From Treponema sp. C6A8 (GTDB lineage: Bacteria > Spirochaetota > Spirochaetia > Treponematales > Treponemataceae), in assembly GCF_000619925.1 (NCBI RefSeq), contig NZ_JHVB01000005.1, forward strand, positions 124,001 through 188,000: a stretch of DNA of 64,000 nucleotides, read 5' to 3'. Of this stretch, positions 7,887 to 16,125 are shown in pieces. The translations under genes and the position numbers were made by a program. The number at the start of each line of letters is the position of its first letter. Positions within the stretch are counted from its first letter, which is position 1. The notes under the pieces were generated by a model that was given only the letters and a program-made list of their open reading frames with translations, had not been told where the DNA came from and made no database searches.

Positions 7887-8020
7887 CAGGTTATAGGTTC
7901 AAGGTTTTAGGTGTTAGGATTTAAGCAGGCGTTGCGGGCGGCGATTGAGCCCGCAGGGTGGGTAGCGAGCAACGAAGTGCGAGCGTAGGGCGGGGCTCCG
8001 CCCTCCTGTCCTATAACCTG
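7887..8020 (+). repeat. GC-rich dispersed repeat, copy B1, with flanking inverted repeat
   Basis: The core GCGTTGCGGG...GGGTAGCGAGCAACGAAGTG (about 7927-7985) plus the hairpin GGGCGGGGCTCCGCCC is shared with copies near 37.5 and 62.7 kb. The whole is bracketed by AGGTTATAGG (7888-7897) and CCTATAACCT (8010-8019). The TAGGTTCAAGGTTTTAGG-like tract on its left is the reverse complement of the tract on the right of copy B3. It separates htrA from uvrB. Confidence 0.75.
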
Positions 8021-8040
8021 AAACCTTATTTGGAGGAAAA

Positions 8041-10038
8041 ATGCGTCCATTTGAAGTTGTTTCTCCCTTTCAGCCAAGCGGCGACCAGGGGCAGGCGATT
8101 GAAAAGCTTGCTGAGGGATTTTTGCGGGGCGATAAGTATCAGACTCTTAAGGGGGTAACCGGTTCGGGAAAAACTTTTACCATGGCAAAAATTATTGAAA
8201 AGGTTCAGCGACCTACTTTGATTTTGAGCCACAATAAAACCTTGAGCGCCCAGCTTTACCGCGAGTTCAAATCATTTTTTCCTAATAACGCAGTTGAATA
8301 TTTTGTTTCTTACTACGACTACTACCAGCCGGAAGCTTATGTAGCTGCCCGCGACCTTTATATCGAAAAAGACTGCGACATCAACAAGGAAATTGACCAG
8401 CTTCGTCTTAGTGCCACCTACAGCCTTATGGAGCGCCGGGATGTAATTGTAGTTGCAACCGTTTCCTGTATTTACGGTCTTGGTATGCCTGACTTGTACA
8501 AGGAAATGCGGGTTCATGTGGAAAAGGGGCAGGTGCTGAACGTAAAGAAATTTGCCGAGCAGCTGATTGCTCTGCAGTATTCGCGCAATGATGATGTGCT
8601 GGACAGGGGGAACTTCCGCATTAAAGGGGACGTTATAGAAGTCTTTCCGCCTTACATGGAAACTGAAGCCGCTTACCGTATTGAGCTTGACTGGGACGAA
8701 GTTGCAAAAATCCGCCGCTTTGATGTTCTCAACCGCAGCCTTCTTGAAGAACTTGATGAAACTGTTTTTTACCCGGCAAAGCACTTCGTTGTGCCTCATG
8801 ATAAACTTCTTGAATCCTGCGACCGAATCCAGAAGGAAATGGAAGAGCGTGTTGAAGAGTTCCGTGCCGCCGGTAAAATGCTTGAAGCTGAGCGTCTTAA
8901 AACCCGCACGACTTACGATATTGAAATGCTTAAGGAAATGGGAACCTGCCCGGGAATTGAAAATTATTCGGGCCCGATTTCGGGGCGTAGCCGGGGACAG
9001 CCGCCTGCAACACTTTTGCATTACTTTCCGGATGATTTTTTGTGCATGATTGATGAGGCCCACGTTTCTGTTCCTCAGATTGGAGCAATGTACGAAGGCG
9101 ACCGCAGCCGCAAGCAGAATCTTATTGATTTTGGTTTCCGTCTGCCGAGTGCCCTTGATAACCGCCCGCTTAAAAAAGAGGAGTTTGACGCAAAAATCAA
9201 TCAGGTGATTTACGTTACGGCAACTCCCCGTCCTGATGAAATCAAGCAGAGTACCCAGGTTGTTGAGCAGCTTATCCGTCCGACTGGTCTTCTTGACCCG
9301 GAAATTGAAGTGCGCCCTAGCGAAGGTCAGATGGAAGACATTTACCGCGAAATTAAAGACCGTATTGCCCGCCAGGAGCGCAGTCTTGTCCTTACTTTGA
9401 CTAAAAAGATGGCGGAGGATTTGACGGATTATCTTACCGAGCTGGACTTAAAGGTAAAATATATTCATTCGGAAATTGACACTTTTGAGCGCGTGGAGAT
9501 TTTGAAATCCTTGCGCGAGGGCGAAATTGACGTTCTGATTGGAATTAACCTTTTGCGAGAGGGAATTGACCTTCCGGAAGTCAGCTTTATTGCCATCCTT
9601 GATGCAGATAAAATCGGATTTTTGCGCTCGGAAACTTCGCTGATTCAGATAATTGGGCGTGCGGCGCGAAATGCGGAAGGCAAGGTTGTGATGTATGCCG
9701 ACCACAAAAGCCCTGCAATGGAAGCCGCAATCAAGGAGACTGCCCACCGCCGCGAAGTTCAGATGGCTTACAACAAGGAACACGGAATTACGCCTAAGAC
9801 AATCAAAAAGGCCGTTCAGGATATTCTTGTTCACGAAAAAACTGATGCCGACGAAGATGCCCGTATGAATGTGGAGGTACTCAAAAAATCTGCCAACCTC
9901 TTTAATCCGGGCGAACGCAAAAAGCTGATTAAGGCCCTTACAAAGCAGATGAGCGACTGTGCCGACCGCATGGAATACGAGCAGGCAGCGGCTATACGCG
10001 ACCAGATTAGAGAAATTGAAAATCAATATGGAAAATAG
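8041..10038 (+). CDS. uvrB: Excinuclease ABC subunit B
   Basis: The 665-residue protein starts at ATG with GGAGG 6 bases upstream. UvrB landmarks in order: Walker A GVTGSGKTFTMAK (about residues 39-51), the beta-hairpin YYDYYQPEAYV (about 93-103), MIDEAHVSVPQI (DEAH helicase motif), VIYVTATPRPDE, LREGIDLPEVSF, IIGRAARNAEGKV, and a C-terminal UVR motif (RMEYEQAAAIRDQIREIE) that contacts UvrC. It verifies damage and loads UvrC in nucleotide excision repair. Its last codons overlap the possible start of the following lipoprotein. Confidence 0.97.
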   Translation: MRPFEVVSPFQPSGDQGQAIEKLAEGFLRGDKYQTLKGVTGSGKTFTMAKIIEKVQRPTLILSHNKTLSAQLYREFKSFFPNNAVEYFVSYYDYYQPEAYVAARDLYIEKDCDINKEIDQLRLSATYSLMERRDVIVVATVSCIYGLGMPDLYKEMRVHVEKGQVLNVKKFAEQLIALQYSRNDDVLDRGNFRIKGDVIEVFPPYMETEAAYRIELDWDEVAKIRRFDVLNRSLLEELDETVFYPAKHFVVPHDKLLESCDRIQKEMEERVEEFRAAGKMLEAERLKTRTTYDIEMLKEMGTCPGIENYSGPISGRSRGQPPATLLHYFPDDFLCMIDEAHVSVPQIGAMYEGDRSRKQNLIDFGFRLPSALDNRPLKKEEFDAKINQVIYVTATPRPDEIKQSTQVVEQLIRPTGLLDPEIEVRPSEGQMEDIYREIKDRIARQERSLVLTLTKKMAEDLTDYLTELDLKVKYIHSEIDTFERVEILKSLREGEIDVLIGINLLREGIDLPEVSFIAILDADKIGFLRSETSLIQIIGRAARNAEGKVVMYADHKSPAMEAAIKETAHRREVQMAYNKEHGITPKTIKKAVQDILVHEKTDADEDARMNVEVLKKSANLFNPGERKKLIKALTKQMSDCADRMEYEQAAAIRDQIREIENQYGK

Positions 10039-12175
10039 ATATAAAAAGAGAGGAAAAAATGAAAAAAACTATTATCTTGCCCTTATTGGGGTTGTGGCGC
10101 TTCTTTTTACAGCTTGTGGAAATAAGGGTGAGTCTGAGGTTGTAAAAAGTAAAGAATCAAAAGAAGTGAATCCTGAGTATTTATATCAGCTGGAGCAGCT
10201 TGAAATTAAATTATGTGATGAAGAACACGAGCAGCTTGAGTATAAAAAAGAGTATGATATCAATGATCCGGAAAGCCTTCCTTGTATTACAGAATTTCTG
10301 TATTCAGAAATTCTGCCGCTTGGAGCAATTGTTACGGTAAAGGAAGAAATGGATTTTTATATCACTCCAAATGAATATTTTGATAAATATGACTTTAATC
10401 TTTTACCAGGCGACAAACTTTATGTTACATACTTTGGTATGAATAATGATTGTGAATTTCTTTATGGCCAAACAGCTGGGAAATATAGACCGGAAAACCT
10501 CTGGGTAAAAGTTTGTAATGAAAACGGAACAGAAGGCTGGACTCTTGCTAAAAATCTTTTTGTCGTGAAGACGCCGGAAGCAAAACCGTCTTTTCAAAAG
10601 CGTTTTTCAGTTTATGGTTATGATTCTGTTGCCTTTAGCCCGGACGGTAAAAGGGTTGGTATAAAAGAATGGGCGGCTCACAGTTTTGGTGACCTTTATG
10701 TTATTGATGTTGAGTCTGCAAAAGCAATAGGTACTGTTCTATATGAGCATGCCGATTCAAGTGACGATATCTGCTGTTTTTCTGCTGACGGTAATTCAGT
10801 TTTTTTTGTAAGTGACTTGAGTTTGAAAGCTTTGAATATAGAAAAAAGAACAGTAAAAGAGTATGGACGTCCATTCCCTGAGTATGCAACTTTAAGTGAC
10901 TTGAGGCTTAGTAAAGACGGGAAAAAAATCTGCTATAGATTTGCAGCAAATAACAGATGGGATGTAGATGCTGTTGTTTATATTCTGGATTCAAGCTGGT
11001 GTAACAGGCTCACAAAATCAGAATGGCTGTATCATAAAAGGGATTTTTATAGCGAACTCGAAGAAGACATTATGAATAAACAAGGCGTCTGGCAAGTTTC
11101 AGCTGCCGATCATTATCACGGTTATGCAATTATTCCTGAAAAAGATTTAGTTTTATATTGTGTTTCAAGAGATGATAATATTCTTTCGGGTATTTATTTC
11201 TTCAGACTGTCAACAATGGAATTATTAAAAATTGAAAATCCGTTTTATTATAGCTGGGATAAAGAAGAGAAAATTTATAATGACGTCTTTAACTTCAGAG
11301 ACATTGTTATAAGTGATGATAGAAGCAAGGCTGGAATTATTGCATATTCATATGACTCAAAGGTAACTTCCGCCACCGTATTTGTCTGTGATCTGAACAT
11401 TGATGATGTGGCTGCATTACCGGGAAAAAGTTCAATATACGCAGAAGGTATTGATACTTACGAAAAAACAGCAGAAGAGAAGGCAAAACTTTATGTTAAC
11501 TGTGAAGTTTTTTCAAGTTTAGATGTTTATTCTCTTAGTTTTTCTAATGATAATTATTATAGTGCAAGCCCTGGACGTCATGATGGCTCTTACCGTGGAA
11601 CTTATTATATTACCTATAGTCCGGAAGGCTGCGTTCTTCATCTTTCAGATATTTTTACAAATGATCAGATGAATTATTATGAACGTGAATTTAATGACAG
11701 AATTTATCCAAAGATCTGTACAATTAAACCGGAAGAAGCGAATTTTAATAATATAGGCTTGCTTTATAACGAAAGATGTGATGATTATGATTATATGGGC
11801 TATTGGTCAAGAAAACCTAGTCCTGCCGGCCAGGTGTATACTTATGAGGGAGAGGATGTAATAAAATATCCTAAAGATCCTGATGACCTTGATGCTGAGT
11901 ATTATACAACAGCAAATGTCAGAATGAGGTATTATCCTGATGTTGAAGCAGCTGAAGTAGCCATTTCTTTTTTGGATGATGATTTTCAGTCTTCAACAGA
12001 GCGTACTATAATTTACGAAGATACCAGAATCAATGCCTTTGCGGAAACTGTAAAGCAGGATACGATTGACGGCATAACTGCTCCATGGATTTTGACAGAG
12101 GTTCATGATCCTAGGGATGACTGGGGAGAGTGCTATATGGTATGGATTTTTGGCGGCTATTGCGAGAAGCGTTAG
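10028..12175 (+). CDS. Large lipoprotein with SH3-like and beta-propeller-like regions; start uncertain
   Basis: From the in-frame ATG at 10028 (inside the uvrB tail) the protein has 715 residues. A cationic start, hydrophobic YYLALIGVVALLFTACGN and a lipobox before Cys indicate a lipoprotein. After an SH3-like stretch (VTVKEEMDFYITPNEYFDKY, then GTEGWTLAKNLF) come blades resembling a propeller (SVAFSPDGKRVGIK, CCFSADGNSVFFVS, LRLSKDGKKICYRF), and a second SH3-like end (ANVRMRYYPD...APWILTEV). No enzyme motif is seen. The good ribosome-binding site (AGAGAGG) instead points to ATG 10059, which is in another frame and would need a -1 shift at the A7 tract (10062-10068). Codon use is more AT-rich than in uvrB. 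Confidence 0.75.
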   Translation: MENRYKKRGKNEKNYYLALIGVVALLFTACGNKGESEVVKSKESKEVNPEYLYQLEQLEIKLCDEEHEQLEYKKEYDINDPESLPCITEFLYSEILPLGAIVTVKEEMDFYITPNEYFDKYDFNLLPGDKLYVTYFGMNNDCEFLYGQTAGKYRPENLWVKVCNENGTEGWTLAKNLFVVKTPEAKPSFQKRFSVYGYDSVAFSPDGKRVGIKEWAAHSFGDLYVIDVESAKAIGTVLYEHADSSDDICCFSADGNSVFFVSDLSLKALNIEKRTVKEYGRPFPEYATLSDLRLSKDGKKICYRFAANNRWDVDAVVYILDSSWCNRLTKSEWLYHKRDFYSELEEDIMNKQGVWQVSAADHYHGYAIIPEKDLVLYCVSRDDNILSGIYFFRLSTMELLKIENPFYYSWDKEEKIYNDVFNFRDIVISDDRSKAGIIAYSYDSKVTSATVFVCDLNIDDVAALPGKSSIYAEGIDTYEKTAEEKAKLYVNCEVFSSLDVYSLSFSNDNYYSASPGRHDGSYRGTYYITYSPEGCVLHLSDIFTNDQMNYYEREFNDRIYPKICTIKPEEANFNNIGLLYNERCDDYDYMGYWSRKPSPAGQVYTYEGEDVIKYPKDPDDLDAEYYTTANVRMRYYPDVEAAEVAISFLDDDFQSSTERTIIYEDTRINAFAETVKQDTIDGITAPWILTEVHDPRDDWGECYMVWIFGGYCEKR

Positions 12176-12180
12176 GAAAG

Positions 12181-12197
12181 GTATAAAATATTTATAC
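12181..12197 (+). other. Short AT palindrome before the flotillin gene
   Basis: GTATAAAATATTTATAC (12181-12197) is a 7-bp inverted repeat 5 bp after the lipoprotein stop. It could be a -10-containing operator or chance AT-rich symmetry. Confidence 0.25.
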
Positions 12198-12218
12198 AAA
12201 AAATTAGGAGAAAATTAG

Positions 12219-13712
12219 ATGACACCTTTATTTAGTTTATGTATGGTTCTTGTTTTTCTAGTTCTTGTAATCTTTTTTATTTCATATAAGAAGGTTCCAA
12301 AGAATAGAATCGGTATCAGAGTTGGACCTTTTGGCTCAAAAACTGTAACTGGTAAGGCAATTTTTGTAGTTCCTTTCCTTCAGAGAATTGACTACATGAC
12401 ACTTGAAAATATTCAGGTTGATTTTGTTTCTAAGGATTCAATTCCGACTCAGGATGCCATCAACATTAAGGTTGATGCCGTAGCAAATATCGCGGTTTCT
12501 CAGGATCCTGAAACAATGAAAAAGGCTGCCGCTAAGTTTATCGGTTATTCGACAGCTGATATTGCTATGGTAGTAACTCCTGTTCTGGAAGGTAATATCC
12601 GTGAAATCATTTCTCAGATTAAGCTTAAGGATTTGATTCAGGGTGATAAAAAGGTTCTTTCTGAAAAGGTTGTTGAAAACGTTAAGCCAAATCTTTTTGA
12701 CCTTGGTCTTGAACTTACAACTTTCAACATTCAGAACTTTAAGGATGATAACGGCGTAATCAATAATCTTGGTATTGAAAATACTGTTGCCATTTCTAAG
12801 GATGCCGCTAAGGCAAAGGCCGCTGCAGAAGCTGAAGTAAAAATTGCCCAGGCTCAGGCTGATAAGGATGCAAATGATGCCCGCGTTGCTGCTGAACTTG
12901 AAATTGCCCAGAAGCAGACTGACCTTGCTATTAAACGCGCTTCTTTACAGCTGCAGGCAGATACTGAAGCTGCAAAGGCTGAAGCTGCTAAAGGAATTGA
13001 AACTGAAAATCAGCGTAAGGTGCTTGAAATCAAAGCCGCTGATGCAAATATTGCCCGCCAGGAAAAGCAGATTGAAATTCAGGAGAAGGAAGTTTCCATT
13101 AAGGAAAAGGCTCTTGATGCTGAGGTAAAGAAAACTGCCGAGGCTGAAAAGTTTGCGGCACAGCAGAAGGCTGATGCTGAGCTTTATTCTCGCCAGAAAA
13201 AGGCTGAGGCTGAAGCATTTGAAATTCAGCGTCAGGCAGAAGCTGAAGCATTTACCCGCCAGAAAAAAGCAGAAGCTGAAAAAATCGCCATGGAAAACGA
13301 AGCTGCCGGTAAGAAGGCTCTTGCAGAGGCAATTCAGGCTCAGGGTGAAGCAGAGGCCGCCGCTGTAAAGGCAAAGCTTGTTGCTGAGGCTGACGGTATG
13401 CGCGAAAAGGCCGAGGCGCTTAAAGAGTACGGTGACGCCGCTAAGCAGCAGATGCAGCTGGATGCCCTTAAAGTTTACTTTGAGCAGCTTCCAAAGATTG
13501 CTGAGGCTTCCGGCATGGCTTATCAGAATGTTGATAAGATTTATATGTACGGCGGCGATTCGTCAAAGCTGACAAAAGATATTATGACAAATGTAACTCA
13601 GATTTCTGAAAGTCTTGGAGAAACTCTTGGAATTGATTTGAAGAATCTTCTGGGAAAATTTGTTGAAGGAAAGATTGAAAAGGGTAAGAAAAGCTCAAAA
13701 GATGAGGAGTAG
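12219..13712 (+). CDS. Flotillin-like SPFH/band-7 membrane protein
   Basis: The 497-residue protein has one N-terminal membrane segment (residues about 4-22). The SPFH/band-7 domain follows: NRIGIRVGPFGSKTVTGKAI, then DSIPTQDAINIKVDAVANIA. A long Ala/Glu/Lys/Gln-rich coiled coil (about residues 190-420; repeated KAEAEAF and EIAQKQ units) leads to an oligomerisation tail. This matches bacterial flotillins (FloA/YuaG type), which scaffold membrane microdomains. The start ATG has AGGAGAAAATTAG upstream. No NfeD partner is adjacent. Confidence 0.9.
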   Translation: MTPLFSLCMVLVFLVLVIFFISYKKVPKNRIGIRVGPFGSKTVTGKAIFVVPFLQRIDYMTLENIQVDFVSKDSIPTQDAINIKVDAVANIAVSQDPETMKKAAAKFIGYSTADIAMVVTPVLEGNIREIISQIKLKDLIQGDKKVLSEKVVENVKPNLFDLGLELTTFNIQNFKDDNGVINNLGIENTVAISKDAAKAKAAAEAEVKIAQAQADKDANDARVAAELEIAQKQTDLAIKRASLQLQADTEAAKAEAAKGIETENQRKVLEIKAADANIARQEKQIEIQEKEVSIKEKALDAEVKKTAEAEKFAAQQKADAELYSRQKKAEAEAFEIQRQAEAEAFTRQKKAEAEKIAMENEAAGKKALAEAIQAQGEAEAAAVKAKLVAEADGMREKAEALKEYGDAAKQQMQLDALKVYFEQLPKIAEASGMAYQNVDKIYMYGGDSSKLTKDIMTNVTQISESLGETLGIDLKNLLGKFVEGKIEKGKKSSKDEE

Positions 13713-13745
13713 AACCGGTCTTTTTGATAATAAAGATTTGGTCTA

Positions 13746-13774
13746 TTGACTATATTTTTTAATTTCTATATAGT
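13746..13774 (+). promoter_or_regulatory. Strong sigma70-type promoter for rpmB
   Basis: TTGACT (13746-13751), 17-bp spacer, TATAGT (13769-13774) in an AT-rich gap. Predicted start near 13781, 44 bp ahead of the L28 start codon. Confidence 0.75.
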
Positions 13775-13824
13775 TTTTAAACTACTTTTTAATCTGAATT
13801 TCATTGTAAGGAAGGAAATAGATT

Positions 13825-14052
13825 ATGTCTAGAATGTGTGATGTTTGCGGAAAAGGCGTTATGTCTGGAAATAAAGTAAGTAAATCTTATAACCATACAC
13901 GCAGAACTTGGAGACCAAATCTTCATACTATCAGAGCTGACCTTGGAAACGGAACTGTGCGCACAATCAAAATCTGCATGAACTGCTTGAATGCTGGTTT
14001 TGTTACAAAGAAAGTAAGAGTTCCAAAAGAAGCTCAGGTAGAAAACAAATAG
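13825..14052 (+). CDS. rpmB: 50S ribosomal protein L28
   Basis: The 75-residue protein has the L28 pattern: SRMCDVCGKGVMSGNKVSKS, then NHTRRTWRPNLHTIR and IKICMNCLNAGFVTKKV. Two CxxC pairs (Cys5/Cys8 and Cys52/Cys55, approximately) mark the zinc-binding form. AAGGAAGG lies just upstream. It is monocistronic, with its own promoter and a terminator after it. Confidence 0.96.
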   Translation: MSRMCDVCGKGVMSGNKVSKSYNHTRRTWRPNLHTIRADLGNGTVRTIKICMNCLNAGFVTKKVRVPKEAQVENK

Positions 14053-14080
14053 TTTGAATTTGTGTCTATTAAACGCTTGA

Positions 14081-14112
14081 AAGCCGTCCTGAATTAAGGG
14101 CGGTTTTTTTTA
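14081..14112 (+). terminator. Intrinsic terminator after rpmB
   Basis: GCCGTCCT and AGGGCGGT pair across a GAATTA loop, followed by TTTTTTT. Confidence 0.88.
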
Positions 14113-14130
14113 TTTAACGGAGTGTCGTGG

Positions 14131-15009
14131 CTAAATCTCAATTTCCAGCCTGTCGTAAGCGGGAAGAACGGATTTGCAGTTTTTTAAGCCCGGCACGTTC
14201 GGAAGCTGTTCTTTTATATATTCAATAATTTCTTCGTGGCTGTTTTCGTGGGTAATATGGGTCATCCAGACGTGTTCAGCAGGGATTTTTGCAGCGCACT
14301 GCATGGCCTCTAAAATCGTAAAGTGGGTTGAATGCTCTTTTACTCGAAGTCCGTCTATTACAAGGTGAACGAGCTTTCCGCACTTTTCATTTATCAATTT
14401 AATGGAAGAATCTGAAATATAATTCAAATCTGTAAGATAGGCTATGGATTTTTTGCTGCCGTCGTTCTGGCTTTCTGAAAGCAGCCAGCCTGTAACGGGA
14501 AGGGAACCATGCATCATAGGAATTGGAGTGATTTGGGTATCTCCAATATTAAAGCTTGATTCCGGGGCAAAAAGTTGGATTTTTGCGACTCCGCCTCCCT
14601 GTTTGTGGGTACGGAAAACATAATCAAAGCGGACTTTCACATCCTTAAGCGTGTTCTGATTTGTGTAAATTGGAATAGGCGGCTTTTTCATCTGCTCGAT
14701 GGCTTTTGGATTTGTGACTTTGTGTGAAAAAGCAGTTGAGAAAATGCGGAGGTCGTCGAGCCCGTGAAGATGGTCGGCGTGAGAGTGTGTCAGAAGAACA
14801 GCGTCAACTTCGCGGATATTATTTTCCAGGGCCTGCAGACGGAATTCCGGGCCACAGTCAATCAGAATGTGCTTGCTGTCGTTAGTTGTAACGTAAGCTG
14901 AGCATCTATAACGCCTGTCGTGCGGATCACTTGATTTGCAAACCTTGCAGTCGCAGCCGATAACCGGAATTCCATGACTTGTGCCTGTACCTAGGAAAAT
15001 AAACTTCAT
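14131..15009 (-). CDS. MBL-fold metallo-hydrolase (PhnP/RNase Z-like)
   Basis: The 292-residue protein begins MKFIFLGTGTSHGIPVIGCD and contains CKVCKSSDPHDRRYRCSAYV. The metal motif is LLTHSHADHLHGLDDLR, with further ligands in DCGPEF, MMHGSLPVTGW, YLTDLNYI and the C-terminal VWMTHITHENSHEEI. These place it in the metallo-beta-lactamase superfamily close to PhnP-type phosphodiesterases, including the Cys-rich loop at residues ~19-35 that binds structural zinc in PhnP. The substrate is unknown; no phn genes are nearby. It diverges from the liv operon. Confidence 0.85.
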   Translation of the reverse strand: MKFIFLGTGTSHGIPVIGCDCKVCKSSDPHDRRYRCSAYVTTNDSKHILIDCGPEFRLQALENNIREVDAVLLTHSHADHLHGLDDLRIFSTAFSHKVTNPKAIEQMKKPPIPIYTNQNTLKDVKVRFDYVFRTHKQGGGVAKIQLFAPESSFNIGDTQITPIPMMHGSLPVTGWLLSESQNDGSKKSIAYLTDLNYISDSSIKLINEKCGKLVHLVIDGLRVKEHSTHFTILEAMQCAAKIPAEHVWMTHITHENSHEEIIEYIKEQLPNVPGLKNCKSVLPAYDRLEIEI

Positions 15010-15094
15010 ATGTTAATTATAGGACTAAAAGTTTGAAAATGAAAGTGTCGCCTTCATATCTTCCAATAATATTTAAAAATACTTAATTACTTAA

Positions 15095-15123
15095 TTGACA
15101 CGAAAAACTGAATTTTATAAACT
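15095..15123 (+). promoter_or_regulatory. Promoter of the liv operon
   Basis: TTGACA (15095-15100, consensus), 17-bp spacer, TAAACT (15118-15123). The expected start is at 15130, which is the A of an ATG opening a 32-codon leader ORF. Confidence 0.6.
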
Positions 15124-15129
15124 AAAATT

Positions 15130-15228
15130 ATGAGCGGAAGGCGATGGTGTCCGATTTTGAACCAGGCATTCCGCATTTTTTTTGTAAAATCGTTTTTTTT
15201 AATGGAGGATAACGTTGGACGGAGCTAG
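15130..15228 (+). CDS. Possible leaderless 32-codon leader ORF of the liv operon
   Basis: ATG 15130 to TAG 15226-15228, encoding MSGRRWCPILNQAFRIFFVK and 12 more residues. It starts exactly where transcription from the upstream promoter should start, runs through a terminator-like hairpin, and ends 1 bp before the alternative livH ATG at 15230. A translating ribosome would melt the hairpin and could couple to livH. The peptide is not unusually rich in Leu/Ile/Val, so amino-acid-specific attenuation is not shown. No homology is recognised; it may be fortuitous. Confidence 0.35.
   Translation: MSGRRWCPILNQAFRIFFVKSFFLMEDNVGRS
15133..15183 (+). terminator. Terminator-like hairpin in the liv leader
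   Basis: GCGGAA (from 15134) pairs with TTCCGC (to 15174), with inner GC/GC and TGGT/ACCA pairings, followed by A and eight T (15176-15183). It lies only a few bases after the predicted transcription start and before livH. Confidence 0.6.
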
Positions 15229-16114
15229 TATGTTTTTACAGCAATTAATCAACGGATTATCACTTGGAAGTATTTATGCCCTGATTGCTTTGGGCTACAC
15301 AATGGTTTATGGTATTGTAAAGCTTATCAACTTTGCACATGGTGATGTTATGATGCTTGGCGCTTATGCCGGCTATTTTGTTTTGCGTGCAATGGGAGCT
15401 AACGTGGCTGGTATGACCTGCGCATTCCTTGCGGCCATGATTTTCTGCGGACTTTTTTCTCTTGTTATTGAACGTTTTGCCTATCGTCCGCTTCGTAATG
15501 CGCCTCGCCTGAACTCACTTATTACTGCGATTGCGGTTGAACTTATTTTGCAGAACGTAATGCGAGTTCTTCCTTTTGTTGGACCTAACCCTCGCCAGTA
15601 TCCTACAATGCCTCTTTTGAACTATTCACTTGGCGTGGTTTCTATTTCTAACCTTCAGCTGATTGTAATTATTTCTTCTGCCCTGCTGATGGTTGCCCTT
15701 AATATTCTTGTAAACTACACAAAAACCGGTAAGGCTATGCGCGCCGTTTCTTTTGATATGGGTGCTTCAAGCCTTATGGGTATCAGCGTTAATAAAACTA
15801 TTGCGATTACTTTTGTTATCGGTTCGGTTCTGGCTGGTGCCGGCGGTGTTTTGTATGCAACTGCCTATCCTCAGATTGACCCTATGATGGGTTATATGCC
15901 TGGTCTTAAGGCCTTTGTTGCGGCTGTTCTTGGCGGTATCGGTTCTATTCCTGGTGCCATGGTCGGCGGTGTAATTCTGGGAATTGCAGAAACTTTGACT
16001 AAGGGATTTATTTCTTCTCAGTATGCTGATGCAATTTCTTTTGCAATTCTGATTGTTATTCTTCTTGTAAAACCAACCGGTTTGTTTGGTTCTAAGAGAA
16101 CTGTAAAGGTGTAA
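15215..16114 (+). CDS. livH: Branched-chain amino-acid ABC transporter permease (LivH type)
   Basis: The 299-residue, ~8-segment membrane protein opens with FLQQLINGLSLGSIYALIAL, then GYTMVYGIVKLINFAHGDVM, the LivH signature. Later GGIGSIPGAMVGGVILGIAE is the conserved coupling region for the ATPases. The TTG at 15215 has GGAGG 6 bases upstream; ATG 15230, preceded by GGAG, gives an N-terminus more like other LivH proteins and is an equal candidate. It is first of a tight livHMGF operon; no LivJ-type binding protein lies nearby. Ligand specificity (Leu/Ile/Val versus other amides) cannot be told. Confidence 0.92.
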   Translation: MDGASMFLQQLINGLSLGSIYALIALGYTMVYGIVKLINFAHGDVMMLGAYAGYFVLRAMGANVAGMTCAFLAAMIFCGLFSLVIERFAYRPLRNAPRLNSLITAIAVELILQNVMRVLPFVGPNPRQYPTMPLLNYSLGVVSISNLQLIVIISSALLMVALNILVNYTKTGKAMRAVSFDMGASSLMGISVNKTIAITFVIGSVLAGAGGVLYATAYPQIDPMMGYMPGLKAFVAAVLGGIGSIPGAMVGGVILGIAETLTKGFISSQYADAISFAILIVILLVKPTGLFGSKRTVKV

Positions 16115-16125
16115 GGGGGCGGGAT

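Noticed and set aside
12844..13572. Three Arg/Leu-rich open frames inside the flotillin gene
   Set aside because: They are frame shadows of the Ala/Glu/Lys-rich coiled-coil coding sequence.
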